12,970 nucleotides of DNA from an uncultured Prevotellaceae bacterium (GTDB lineage Bacteria > Bacteroidota > Bacteroidia > Bacteroidales > Bacteroidaceae). The first letter of the stretch is position 1. Each line of letters starts with the position of its first letter. The translations under genes were made by a program, and so were the position numbers. The notes below the pieces were generated by a model. It worked only from the letters and a program-made list of their open reading frames with translations. It did not search any database and was not told the origin of the DNA. The stretch covers positions 1 through 12,970 of the forward strand of contig CAMJNN010000027.1 of NCBI GenBank assembly GCA_946407325.1. Direction: 5' to 3'. This document shows positions 1-7,687 of this stretch, piece after piece.

Positions 1-37
1 TACTGCCCACAAGGTGGGAGAGTAGGTAGCCGCCGTC
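1..37 (+). rRNA. rrf: 5S ribosomal RNA, 3' end only
   Basis: The first bases match the conserved 3' half of bacterial 5S rRNA: the GGTGGGAGAGTAGGT block followed by GCCGCC, which forms the closing stem. The 5' part of the gene lies before the window. The exact 3' end is uncertain by a few bases. An intrinsic terminator follows within ten bases, as expected at the end of an rRNA operon. Confidence 0.85.
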
Positions 38-44
38 TTTGATG

Positions 45-81
45 AAGCGGTCTTTGGATCTTTTCCGAAGACCGCTTTTTT
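45..81 (+). terminator. Intrinsic terminator of the rRNA operon
   Basis: AAGCGGTCTT (45-54) pairs perfectly with AAGACCGCTT (68-77). The stem can extend inward by a T-G wobble and GGA with TCC (56-58 with 64-66) to a five-base loop. Six T residues (76-81) follow. This separates the rRNA operon from the leucine operon on the same strand. Confidence 0.9.
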
Positions 82-155
82 GTTGTTATTAATACAAGTA
101 TTCTCTTTTTTTATGTAAAAATGTTACGTTGCCACTTAAAAAAGTAACGATTTTG

Positions 156-186
156 TTTGATGTCAACAATATTTTCTTTAACTTTG
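156..186 (+). promoter_or_regulatory. Bacteroidetes-type promoter of the leu operon
   Basis: TTTG at 156-159 and TAACTTTG at 179-186 match the Bacteroidetes sigma-ABfr -33 (TTTG) and -7 (TAnnTTTG) elements, separated by 19 bases. Transcription should start a few bases after 186, near 191-194. That leaves a very short untranslated stretch before the leader-peptide ATG at 210. The start site is inferred, not measured. Confidence 0.75.
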
Positions 187-209
187 CATCGTTTTTAAAG
201 GATGTGACA

Positions 210-293
210 ATGATTATAAACAATACATATATTCTACTGAGCGGCATTATTATTCTACTGGCGAGCGTCGGTGGAAGTGAGATGTGTGCGTAA
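210..293 (+). CDS. Ile/Leu-rich leader peptide of the leu operon attenuator (27 aa)
   Basis: A 27-codon frame runs from ATG (210) to TAA (291). It is preceded by AAAGGA (197-202), a plausible ribosome-binding site eight bases from the start. Codons 7-17 read YILLSGIIILL. In total there are six Ile, four Leu and one Val codons, so 11 of 27 are branched-chain residues. The codons ATT CTA CTG occur twice, at 231-239 and 252-260. The peptide has no visible function as a protein; its composition and position directly before an antiterminator and terminator pair are those of an attenuation leader peptide, like the E. coli leu and ilv leaders. A stall on the second Leu/Ile block would leave 271-282 free, whereas a ribosome at the stop codon would cover it. 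Translation is not proved. Confidence 0.8.
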   Translation: MIINNTYILLSGIIILLASVGGSEMCA

Positions 294-335
294 ATATATG
301 TAATGTCAAAAATATTGAGCCTTTCTCACTTCCAC
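271..335 (+). promoter_or_regulatory. Antiterminator pairing of the leu leader
   Basis: GTGGAAGTGAGA (271-282) is the exact reverse complement of TCTCACTTCCAC (324-335), giving a 12-bp perfect helix. The downstream arm takes the last two bases of the terminator's left arm (324-325) and the whole first half of its loop. The rest of the left arm is then trapped in the antiterminator loop, so the two structures should exclude each other. The upstream arm lies inside codons 21-25 of the leader peptide, just beyond the reach of a ribosome stalled at codons 13-17. Confidence 0.75.
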
Positions 336-354
336 AGTGTGAAAGGCTCTTTTT
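317..354 (+). terminator. Attenuator terminator of the leu operon
   Basis: GAGCCTTTC (317-325) pairs perfectly with GAAAGGCTC (341-349), with an inner CAC/GTG (327-329 with 337-339), followed by five T residues (350-354). It lies 24 bases after the leader-peptide stop and 24 bases before the leuA start. It should form when translation of the leader is fast, shutting off the operon when Ile and Leu are plentiful. Confidence 0.85.
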
Positions 355-378
355 GTTGAATAATATTTAAATTGACAT

Positions 379-1890
379 ATGAGCGAAAGATTATTTATTT
401 TTGATACTACGTTGCGTGATGGTGAGCAAGTGCCTGGATGCCAACTTAACACAGTTGAAAAGATACAGGTGGCTAAGCAACTTGAAGCTTTAGGTGTAGA
501 TATTATTGAAGCTGGTTTCCCCATCTCTAGTCCTGGTGATTTTAATTCTGTGATAGAGATTTCAAAGGCTGTTACTTGGCCAACCATCTGCGCGTTGACT
601 CGTGCGGTGGAAAAAGATATTGATGTGGCAGCAGAATCTCTGAAATATGCCAAACGTAAGCGTATTCATACAGGCATAGGAACAAGTGACGAGCATATAA
701 AGTATAAATTTAACTCAAACAGGGAAGAAATCATTGAACGTGCCGTAGCTGCAGTTAAATATGCTAAGAAGTATGTAGATGATATTGAATTTTATGCAGA
801 GGATGCTGGTCGCACAGATAATGAATACCTAGCTAGAGTGGTAGAGGCTGTGATAAAAGCAGGTGCCACTGTCGTAAATATTCCAGACACGACAGGTTAT
901 TGCTTACCAATGGAATATTATGAGAAAATAAAGTATCTCAAGGAACACGTGGATTGTGTTGATAAAGCGATTCTCTCAACACATTGCCACAATGATTTAG
1001 GAATGGCTACGGCCAATACTTTACATGGTGTGTTGGCAGGTGCCCGTCAGGTGGAAGTAACCATCAATGGAATAGGTGAGCGAGCTGGAAACACCTCTTT
1101 AGAAGAGATAGCTATGATCCTGAAATGTCATAAAGCTATAGGAGTGGATACCAATATCAATACTACTAAGATTTATCCAACTAGTCGTATGGTAAGTGGT
1201 TTGATGAATATGCCTGTTCAGCCCAATAAAGCCGTTGTGGGTAGAAATGCATTTGCTCATTCCAGTGGTATTCATCAAGATGGAGTACTTAAAAATGTCA
1301 ATACATATGAGATTATGGATCCAAAGGACGTAGGTTTGGATGAAAACTCTATCGTACTAACTGCCCGTAGTGGTCGTGCTGCTTTGAAATATAGAATGAG
1401 TGTACTGGGCGTAGATGTTTCTGACGAAAAGAAGGTGGATCAGATTTATGAAGCTTTCTTACGTCTGGCAGACAAAAAGAAAGAAATTACTGATGATGAT
1501 GTGATGATGTTAGCAGGTGCCGATAGAACCGCCGCTCATGCCATCAAGCTTGATTTTCTGCAAGTTACTACGGGTATGGGCGTTCGTAGTGTGGCAAGTA
1601 TTGGATTGGATATTTCAGGTCAGAAGTTTGAAGCTGCCGCCACAGGAAATGGTCCGGTTGATGCTGCTATAAAGGCCTTGAAGAAGATTATCCTTAAACA
1701 GATGACGTTGAAGGAATTCACCATTCAGGCTATCAGTAAGGGAAGTGATGACGTAGGTAAGGTACACATGCAGGTGGAATATGACGGAAGTATGTACTAT
1801 GGTTTTGGAGCAAATACCGACATAGTTACAGCATCAGTTGAAGCCTACATTGATTGTATCAATAAGTTCAAGATTAAAAAGGCAGAATAA
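379..1890 (+). CDS. leuA: 2-isopropylmalate synthase
   Basis: The enzyme condenses acetyl-CoA with 2-oxoisovalerate to 2-isopropylmalate, the first committed step of leucine synthesis, in the cytoplasm. The 503 aa length fits the family. The N-terminal HMGL-like TIM barrel carries TLRDGEQ (11-17, with catalytic R13 and metal ligand D14), THCHND (201-206, metal ligands H202 and H204), GIGERAGN (231-238) and SSGIHQDG (295-302). From about residue 385 to the end is a LeuA dimer regulatory domain with the [12 protein letters not shown] segment (423-434); in this family it usually mediates leucine feedback inhibition. The segment RIHTGIGTS (95-103) is typical of true LeuA and separates it from the CimA paralogue three genes downstream. 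The start is the first ATG after the attenuator. It lacks a clear Shine-Dalgarno sequence, as is common in Bacteroidetes. It is the first structural gene of the operon, six bases from leuC. Confidence 0.95.
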   Translation: MSERLFIFDTTLRDGEQVPGCQLNTVEKIQVAKQLEALGVDIIEAGFPISSPGDFNSVIEISKAVTWPTICALTRAVEKDIDVAAESLKYAKRKRIHTGIGTSDEHIKYKFNSNREEIIERAVAAVKYAKKYVDDIEFYAEDAGRTDNEYLARVVEAVIKAGATVVNIPDTTGYCLPMEYYEKIKYLKEHVDCVDKAILSTHCHNDLGMATANTLHGVLAGARQVEVTINGIGERAGNTSLEEIAMILKCHKAIGVDTNINTTKIYPTSRMVSGLMNMPVQPNKAVVGRNAFAHSSGIHQDGVLKNVNTYEIMDPKDVGLDENSIVLTARSGRAALKYRMSVLGVDVSDEKKVDQIYEAFLRLADKKKEITDDDVMMLAGADRTAAHAIKLDFLQVTTGMGVRSVASIGLDISGQKFEAAATGNGPVDAAIKALKKIILKQMTLKEFTIQAISKGSDDVGKVHMQVEYDGSMYYGFGANTDIVTASVEAYIDCINKFKIKKAE

Positions 1891-1896
1891 TTAGAT

Positions 1897-3291
1897 ATGA
1901 ATACTTTATTTGACAAAATCTGGGATGCCCATGTGGTACAGCAGATAGAGGATGGTCCCACCCAACTTTACATTGATCGTTTGTATTGCCATGAGGTAAC
2001 CAGTCCGCAGGCGTTCGCTGGTATGAAACAGAGAGGATTGAAATGTCTGCGTCCTGCTCAAATCTTCTGTATGCCGGATCATAATACACCTACACATGAT
2101 CAGGATAAGCCTATTGAGGATCCTGTTTCTAAGAAACAAGTAGATACTTTAGCTCAGAATGCCGCAGAATTCGGTTTGAATCATTTTGGAATGATGCATC
2201 CAAAGAATGGCATTATCCATGTTGTAGGCCCTGAGCGAGGATTGAGTTTGCCTGGTATGACCATTGTATGTGGCGACTCTCATACCTCTACTCATGGAGC
2301 TATGGGAGCTGTGGCATTTGGTATTGGTACCAGTGAGGTAGAAATGGTGATGGCATCACAGTGCATTTTGCAGCAGAAACCCAAGTCAATGCGTATCAAT
2401 ATTTCTGGTACTTTGGGAAAAGGTGTTACTGCCAAAGATGTAGCCTTATATTTGATGTCTAAGATTTCTACTTCAGGCGCTACAGGCTTTTTTGTGGAAT
2501 ATGCCGGATCTGTGGTAAAAGATCTTTCTATGGAAGGACGCCTCACGCTATGTAACCTTTCTATCGAGATGGGTGCCCGTGGTGGATTCATAGCTCCAGA
2601 CGAAAAGACTTTTGAATATATAAAAGGCCGTGAATATGCTCCAACTGGTGGAGAGTGGGATAAAGCTCTTGCATATTGGAAAACGCTGAAGAGTGGGGAA
2701 GATGCTGTTTTTGACAAAGAACTTTATTTTGATGGAGCCGATATCCAGCCAATGATAACTTATGGTACAAATCCAGGTATGGGTATGAGCATTACCGATT
2801 GCATTCCTACTTTGGAAGGTATGGGGGAAGCTGCTCAGGCTTCATTTATGAAGTCTATGAACTATATGGGCTTCCAACCAGGTCAGCAATTGTTAGGACA
2901 TCCTATAGACTATGTATTCCTCGGCGCTTGTACCAATGGACGCATCGAAGATTTCCGTGCTTTTGCATCAGTAGTGAAAGGCAAAAAGAAAGCCGATAGT
3001 GTAATTGCATGGTTAGTACCAGGTTCTTGGGCTGTTGATCAACAAATTCGTATGGAGGGATTGGATGTTGTGCTTAAGGATGCTGGGTTTGAGATTCGTC
3101 AACCTGGTTGCTCGGCTTGTTTGGCTATGAACGATGATAAAATTCCAGCAGGCAAGTATTCTGTATCCACCAGTAATCGTAACTTTGAAGGTCGTCAAGG
3201 TCCTGGTTCACGAACCATACTGGCCAGTCCACTAGTTGCTGCAGCAGCCGCTGTTACAGGTGTGTTAACCGATCCAAGAACTATTTTTTAA
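1897..3291 (+). CDS. leuC: 3-isopropylmalate dehydratase, large subunit
   Basis: The protein is the [4Fe-4S] subunit that isomerises 2-isopropylmalate to 3-isopropylmalate together with LeuD. At 464 aa it is almost the same length as E. coli LeuC. The aconitase-fold markers are intact: [11 protein letters not shown] (125-135), and cluster ligands C345 (FLGACTNGR), C405 and C408 ([11 protein letters not shown]). The C-terminal [10 protein letters not shown] and [10 protein letters not shown] segments are standard. It is separated from leuA by six bases and from leuD by seven, so it is co-transcribed. With a citramalate synthase in the same operon, LeuCD very probably also converts citramalate to 3-methylmalate, as described for other organisms with the citramalate pathway. 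That second role is inferred. Confidence 0.96.
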   Translation: MNTLFDKIWDAHVVQQIEDGPTQLYIDRLYCHEVTSPQAFAGMKQRGLKCLRPAQIFCMPDHNTPTHDQDKPIEDPVSKKQVDTLAQNAAEFGLNHFGMMHPKNGIIHVVGPERGLSLPGMTIVCGDSHTSTHGAMGAVAFGIGTSEVEMVMASQCILQQKPKSMRINISGTLGKGVTAKDVALYLMSKISTSGATGFFVEYAGSVVKDLSMEGRLTLCNLSIEMGARGGFIAPDEKTFEYIKGREYAPTGGEWDKALAYWKTLKSGEDAVFDKELYFDGADIQPMITYGTNPGMGMSITDCIPTLEGMGEAAQASFMKSMNYMGFQPGQQLLGHPIDYVFLGACTNGRIEDFRAFASVVKGKKKADSVIAWLVPGSWAVDQQIRMEGLDVVLKDAGFEIRQPGCSACLAMNDDKIPAGKYSVSTSNRNFEGRQGPGSRTILASPLVAAAAAVTGVLTDPRTIF

Positions 3292-3298
3292 GTGCATT

Positions 3299-3892
3299 AT
3301 GAAACAAAAATTCAATATTATCACCAGTACTTGTGTGCCACTTCCATTAGAGAATGTTGACACAGACCAGATTATTCCAGCCCGCTTTTTAAAAGCTACA
3401 GACAAGAAAGGTTTCGGAGAGAATCTTTTCCGTGACTGGAGGTATGATAAGCAAGGTAATCCGATTAAGGATTTTGTTTTGAATGATCCCACATATAGTG
3501 GTGTAGTGTTAGTTGCTGGCAAGAATTTCGGCAGTGGAAGTAGTCGTGAACATGCTGCATGGGCCATTGCAGACTATGGTTTCCGTGTGGTGGTGAGCAG
3601 TTTCTTTGCTGATATTCATAAGAATAACGAACTGAATAACTTTGTGTTGCCTGTAGTGGTAAGTGAGCAGTTCTTGCAGGAACTTTTCGATTCTATTAGT
3701 GCTAATCCTAAGATGGAGGTAGAAGTGGATTTGCCTAACCAGACCATTACTAACAAAGCTACTGGCAAAAGTGAACAGTTTGAAATCAATGCCTACAAGA
3801 AGCATTGCTTGATAAATGGACTTGACGATATCGACTTCCTTTTGGAGAACAAGGATAAGATAGAAGCTTGGGAGAAGAAGAATGAAAGATAG
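3299..3892 (+). CDS. leuD: 3-isopropylmalate dehydratase, small subunit
   Basis: The protein is the swivel-domain partner of LeuC. Its 197 aa match the usual 190-200 aa. It carries [13 protein letters not shown] (19-31), [20 protein letters not shown] (71-90) with the GSGSSREHA substrate loop, and [13 protein letters not shown] (102-114), all typical of bacterial LeuD. The stop codon (3890-3892) lies inside the cimA frame, an 11-base overlap that suggests translational coupling with the next gene. No oddity is seen in the sequence. Confidence 0.95.
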   Translation: MKQKFNIITSTCVPLPLENVDTDQIIPARFLKATDKKGFGENLFRDWRYDKQGNPIKDFVLNDPTYSGVVLVAGKNFGSGSSREHAAWAIADYGFRVVVSSFFADIHKNNELNNFVLPVVVSEQFLQELFDSISANPKMEVEVDLPNQTITNKATGKSEQFEINAYKKHCLINGLDDIDFLLENKDKIEAWEKKNER

Positions 3893-5459
3893 TTTGCTGC
3901 GTGAAATAGAAATCATGGACACCACCTTACGCGATGGTGAACAGACCAATGGCGTGTCTTTCGTCCCACACGAGAAACTGATGATTGCCCGTCTGCTGTT
4001 GGATGGTGTTAAGGTCGATCGAATTGAGGTGGCTTCAGCTCGTGTGTCTGATGGAGAACACGAAGCAGTGACTATGATTTGTGATTGGGCAAAGCGACAC
4101 AACCATCTGAACCAGGTGGAGGTGTTGGGTTTTATTGACGGACATACTTCTGTTGATTGGATACATTCCACAGGATGCAGAGTTATCAATATGCTTTGCA
4201 AAGGCTCTGAAAAGCATTGTACCTATCAACTAAAGAAAACGGTGGCTGAGCATATCGAAGATATCAAGCAAACTTTAGCGTATGCTACTTCGCTTGGAAT
4301 GGAGGCTAATGTCTATCTTGAGGACTGGAGCAATGGCATGAAAGATTCCCCCAACTATGTGTTTAAGTTGATGGATGCACTTACACAAACCAGCATCAAA
4401 CGATTCATGCTGCCAGATACACTGGGTGTCCTAAATCCATTGCAGACGCATGATTTCATCAAGAAAATGGTGAAACGCTATCCTCAAGCACATTTTGATT
4501 TTCATGCTCACAACGATTACGACCTAGCAGTAAGCAATGTGTTAGCTGCTGTGTTTGGAGGTTGTAAAGGCTTGCATACCACTATTAACGGCTTAGGTGA
4601 ACGTGCTGGCAATGCGCCACTTGCTAGTGTGCAAGCTATATTGAAAGATCATTTCAATGCCATAACTCATATTGATGAGAGCCGTCTGAACGAAGCCAGT
4701 CGTATTGTATCATCCTACTCTGGTATTCCTATTGCACCTAATCGACCTATTGTGGGCGAGAGTGTCTTTACTCAGGTAGCAGGAGTGCATGCTGATGGCG
4801 ATAACAAGCGCAACCTTTATTGCAATGACTTGTTGCCCGAACGCTTTGGACGTAAGCGTGAATATGCTTTGGGTAAGAACAGTGGCAAGGCCAATATCCG
4901 AAAGAATCTCGAAGAGTTAGGCCTTGACCTTGATGACGTTTCTATGCGCAAAGTCACTGAACGTATTATCGAGTTAGGTGATAAGAAAGAGCTGGTAACC
5001 CCAGAAGACTTGCCGTATATAGTTTCTGACGTTCTGAAGCATGGCGTTACCAACGACAAGGTGAAGCTGAAGAGCTATGTCATCAATCTGGCATACGGTT
5101 TGAAACCAATGGCCATGCTAAAGATCGAAATTAACGGTCAGGAATACGAGGAGAGCTCTAGTGGTGATGGTCAGTATGATGCCTTTGTGCGAGCCTTGCG
5201 CAATGTCTATAAAAAGACACTGGGTAGAAAATTCCCCATGTTGACCAACTATGTGGTGAGCATCCCTCCTGGTGGGCGTACTGATGCTTTGGTGCAGACA
5301 GTTATTTCATGGAGCTTTGATAACCGTGAGTTCCGCACCCGAGGTTTGGATGCCGACCAGACGGAAGCCGCTATTAAAGCTACCTTCAAGATGCTTAACA
5401 TGATTGAGGATGAATACGAATCAGGCAAAGACCTGTATGAAGAAAACGATAATAATTAA
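3882..5459 (+). CDS. cimA: (R)-citramalate synthase, Leptospira type
   Basis: The protein (525 aa) belongs to the LeuA superfamily but resembles Leptospira CimA rather than LeuA. Shared blocks, compared from memory, include [39 protein letters not shown] and [14 protein letters not shown]. CimA condenses pyruvate with acetyl-CoA to citramalate, the entry to threonine-independent isoleucine synthesis. The barrel holds R17 and D18 (TLRDGEQ), H208 and H210 (FHAHND) and GLGERAGN (237-244). The Leptospira residues that form the pyruvate pocket (L81, L104, Y144) align with L82, L105 and Y145 here. The C-terminal regulatory domain (about 390-515) contains [15 protein letters not shown] and [11 protein letters not shown]; in Leptospira this domain binds isoleucine. 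ATG 3882 follows a purine-rich GGGAGAAGAAG and overlaps leuD. Automated annotation often calls such proteins 2-isopropylmalate synthase; the pocket argues against that. Confidence 0.87.
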   Translation: MKDSLLREIEIMDTTLRDGEQTNGVSFVPHEKLMIARLLLDGVKVDRIEVASARVSDGEHEAVTMICDWAKRHNHLNQVEVLGFIDGHTSVDWIHSTGCRVINMLCKGSEKHCTYQLKKTVAEHIEDIKQTLAYATSLGMEANVYLEDWSNGMKDSPNYVFKLMDALTQTSIKRFMLPDTLGVLNPLQTHDFIKKMVKRYPQAHFDFHAHNDYDLAVSNVLAAVFGGCKGLHTTINGLGERAGNAPLASVQAILKDHFNAITHIDESRLNEASRIVSSYSGIPIAPNRPIVGESVFTQVAGVHADGDNKRNLYCNDLLPERFGRKREYALGKNSGKANIRKNLEELGLDLDDVSMRKVTERIIELGDKKELVTPEDLPYIVSDVLKHGVTNDKVKLKSYVINLAYGLKPMAMLKIEINGQEYEESSSGDGQYDAFVRALRNVYKKTLGRKFPMLTNYVVSIPPGGRTDALVQTVISWSFDNREFRTRGLDADQTEAAIKATFKMLNMIEDEYESGKDLYEENDNN

Positions 5460-5473
5460 AAAGAATACATATT

Positions 5474-6535
5474 ATGAATTTCAAGATTGCTGTATTGGCC
5501 GGCGATGGTATCGGTCCTGAGATTTCAAAGGTAGGCGTTGATGTGATGAACGCTGTATGCAAGAAGTTTGGACACCAAGTGACTTACGAATATGCTATCT
5601 GTGGCGCAGATGCCATTGATAAGGTGGGTGATCCTTTCCCAGAAGAGACCTTCCAAGCTTGTATGAGGGCAGATGCCGTATTGTTCTCTGCTGTTGGTGA
5701 TCCTAAGTTTGACAACGATCCCACAGCTAAAGTACGTCCAGAGCAAGGTTTGCTGGCTATGCGAAAGAAATTGGGCCTCTATGCCAATATCCGTCCGATG
5801 CAGACCTTCAAAAGCCTGCTACACAAGTCACCTTTGAAGGCAGAATTGGTAGAAGGTGCTGATTTTATCACTATCCGTGAGTTGACAGGTGGAATGTATT
5901 TCGGTGAGAAGTACCAAGATAATGACAAGGCTTATGATACTAATTTCTATTCTCGTCCTGAAATAGAGCGTATCTTGAAGGTGGGCTTCGAGTATGCCCG
6001 TAAGCGCAACCATCACCTCACCATTGTGGATAAGGCAAATGTGCTGGCTTCCTCTCGTTTATGGAGACAAATAGGGCAGGAGATGGCACCACAATATCCT
6101 GATGTGAAGACTGACTTTATGTATGTTGACAATGCTTCTATGCGCATGATTCAAGAGCCTAAGTTCTTCGATGTAATTGTGACGGAAAATACTTTCGGTG
6201 ATATCCTCACCGACGAGAGCTCATGCATCAGCGGTTCTATGGGTTTGTTGCCATCAGCATCTACTGGCGAACATACTCCTGTGTTCGAGCCTGTTCATGG
6301 TTCATGGCCACAAGCTAAGGGCCTGAACATTGCCAATCCATTGGCACAAATCTTGTCAGATGCCATGATGTTCGAATATTTTAATCTCAAAGCAGAGGGC
6401 GCTTTGATTCGTGAGGCTGTTGATGCTTCCATCGAGGCCAATGTACGTACACCAGAGATTCAGGTGGAAGGTGGTGCTAAGTATGGCACAAAAGAAGTTG
6501 GCGCTTGGATTGTTGACTATATAGAAAAAGCATGA
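5474..6535 (+). CDS. leuB: 3-isopropylmalate dehydrogenase
   Basis: The enzyme oxidises and decarboxylates 3-isopropylmalate to 2-oxoisocaproate with NAD. It is 353 aa, normal for the family. The start reads [12 protein letters not shown] (6-17). Substrate arginines R97, R107 and R135, Y142, K187 and the metal-binding D219, D243 and D247 can be placed by motif ([30 protein letters not shown]). In the cofactor loop, where most LeuB proteins have HGSAPDIAGKG, this one has [11 protein letters not shown] (275-285), so the usual Asp is Gln; I believe this is common in Bacteroidales LeuB. As the only dehydrogenase in the operon it probably also acts on 3-methylmalate to give 2-oxobutyrate for isoleucine (inference). 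It lies 14 bases after cimA, and its stop overlaps the next gene's ATG by four bases (ATGA). Confidence 0.95.
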   Translation: MNFKIAVLAGDGIGPEISKVGVDVMNAVCKKFGHQVTYEYAICGADAIDKVGDPFPEETFQACMRADAVLFSAVGDPKFDNDPTAKVRPEQGLLAMRKKLGLYANIRPMQTFKSLLHKSPLKAELVEGADFITIRELTGGMYFGEKYQDNDKAYDTNFYSRPEIERILKVGFEYARKRNHHLTIVDKANVLASSRLWRQIGQEMAPQYPDVKTDFMYVDNASMRMIQEPKFFDVIVTENTFGDILTDESSCISGSMGLLPSASTGEHTPVFEPVHGSWPQAKGLNIANPLAQILSDAMMFEYFNLKAEGALIREAVDASIEANVRTPEIQVEGGAKYGTKEVGAWIVDYIEKA

Positions 6536-7485
6536 TGACAAGATTTCTGTTGATTTTGTCATGTTGTATCTTAGGGGTGTCTTGCGCAGAGGATAAGTCC
6601 GTGCCCAAGGCACCTGTCTATTCCGACATGACGCAATGGTACATATCAGATCGTAATGCCGATGCTGATATGTTTTATGTAATCTCTACCGAGATAGGTG
6701 ATTATCAATTAGAAGATGGTACGGTTCGCCATTTGGCCGATACCTATCTCGAACAGACACGTCAACCTATGTATGGCGAGATGTTGGGTGTAGATACGCT
6801 GACCAGTGGTAAACTCAACTATTACTCTCCATATTATCGTCAGTGCTCGTTGCATTCGTTTGCATCTGACAGTGCTTCTATACGTTTCAACATAGCTTTG
6901 GATGATGCACGCCGTGCTTTTGCTTATTACCTGCAACACTTCAACAACGATAGACCCTTTGTCTTGGCAGGTTTCAGCCAGGGAGCCATGATAGCACGTG
7001 AATTGCTAAAGGAGATGGATGCATCTGTCTATCAGCGAATGGTCGCAACTTATCTAATTGGTATCCGAGTGTCGGATGCTGACTTACAGGCTAATCCACA
7101 TATTGTTCCTGCCAAGGGAGCTGATGATACTGGCGTTACTATCTGTTACAACAGTATGCGGGGAGAAGATGCCAACTATCCTGCACAGGATGGTTCTAAT
7201 GTGTTGGCCATCAATCCTGTCAACTGGCGTACTGATGATCAGGCAGCTACACTTATTACCGAACCCTCTCCCTTGAAACCAGTTCATGAACAGCAAAGAG
7301 ACACTATGACTGTTCAATTGGATACATTATCCAATCTTCTTTTGGTGTCTGGCTACTCAGCTACCGATTATGTATTGCCTATCATTGGCACCTCTACCAG
7401 TTATCATACCCGTGAAATTTGGCTCTACCGCGATCAGCTGAAGGAGAACATCCAGCAACGAGTTGCAACCTTTTTGAATCAATAG
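6532..7485 (+). CDS. DUF3089 family alpha/beta-hydrolase-like lipoprotein
   Basis: A 317 aa protein of the DUF3089 family, with no defined substrate. An N-terminal signal (residues 1-17) ends in GVSC at C18, a loose lipobox, followed by AEDKS, acidic residues as in Bacteroidetes lipoprotein export signals; the protein is probably a lipoprotein, possibly surface exposed. The core has YYSPYYRQC (97-105), [14 protein letters not shown] (124-137) and FVLAGFSQG (143-151), whose GFSQG elbow gives S149 as candidate nucleophile. H292 in [14 protein letters not shown] near the end is a candidate catalytic His. It starts inside leuB with an ATGA overlap (ATG 6532, or 6535), so it is translated with the leu operon although no step of leucine synthesis needs it. 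A role in peptide or ester hydrolysis is only a guess. Confidence 0.8.
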   Translation: MMTRFLLILSCCILGVSCAEDKSVPKAPVYSDMTQWYISDRNADADMFYVISTEIGDYQLEDGTVRHLADTYLEQTRQPMYGEMLGVDTLTSGKLNYYSPYYRQCSLHSFASDSASIRFNIALDDARRAFAYYLQHFNNDRPFVLAGFSQGAMIARELLKEMDASVYQRMVATYLIGIRVSDADLQANPHIVPAKGADDTGVTICYNSMRGEDANYPAQDGSNVLAINPVNWRTDDQAATLITEPSPLKPVHEQQRDTMTVQLDTLSNLLLVSGYSATDYVLPIIGTSTSYHTREIWLYRDQLKENIQQRVATFLNQ

Positions 7486-7517
7486 CAGTATCTCCTTTCC
7501 CCCATGGGAGATACTGC
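7485..7517 (+). terminator. Hairpin at the 3' end of the leu operon
   Basis: GCAGTATCTCC (7485-7495) pairs perfectly with GGAGATACTGC (7507-7517) around an 11-base loop, starting on the last base of the DUF3089 stop codon. The position suits an operon end. No T-run follows (GTTGGGTAAT), so this may be a weak terminator, a Rho-linked end or a stem that protects the 3' end of the transcript. Confidence 0.4.
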
Positions 7518-7582
7518 GTTGGGTAATAGCAAAGAGAACCCTACTTTCCAATCTGTCAGACAGTGTGTTATTATTTTTTTAC

Positions 7583-7612
7583 CAGTTTCTTGTAAAAAAT
7601 AAGGCGAAACTG
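7583..7612. repeat. Inverted repeat upstream of the AraC-type gene
   Basis: CAGTTTC (7583-7589) and GAAACTG (7606-7612) form a perfect 7-bp inverted repeat, 23 bases between arm centres, ending directly against the putative -33 box. A second small palindrome, CTGTC-A-GACAG, is at 7553-7563. Either could be a regulator site, possibly for the downstream regulator itself. No T-run follows on either strand, so neither is a terminator. Confidence 0.3.
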
Positions 7613-7643
7613 TTTGTCAGTTGGAAATATTGTCTTTAATTTG
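7613..7643 (+). promoter_or_regulatory. Probable promoter of the AraC-type gene
   Basis: TTTG at 7613-7616 and TTAATTTG at 7636-7643 match the Bacteroidetes -33 and -7 elements (seven of eight in the -7 box). The spacer is 19 bases, the same as in the leu promoter of this window. The predicted start is near 7650, about 40 bases before the ATG. Confidence 0.55.
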
Positions 7644-7687
7644 CAAAAAGAAATTCGAAGTCATTAATAATTAGAAATAATTTTGGT

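Noticed and set aside
123..148. GTTAC / GTAAC inverted repeat just upstream of the leu -33 box, considered as an operator
   Set aside because: Five-base arms in AT-rich sequence are expected by chance; no second copy was seen elsewhere in the window.
306..653. Minus-strand 115-codon frame across the attenuator terminator and start of leuA
   Set aside because: It overlaps a clear regulatory region and the leuA barrel start; its sequence is that of an antisense shadow.
3509..4201. A 230-codon open frame on the minus strand opposite leuD and cimA
   Set aside because: It lies wholly across two well-supported genes, has no recognisable domain and no promoter or start context; it is a shadow of plus-strand coding.
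7504..7602. A 32-codon ATG-to-TAA frame between the DUF3089 gene and the regulator
   Set aside because: The ATG begins inside the loop of the 3' hairpin, there is no ribosome-binding site, and the peptide shows no leader-like or signal-like pattern.
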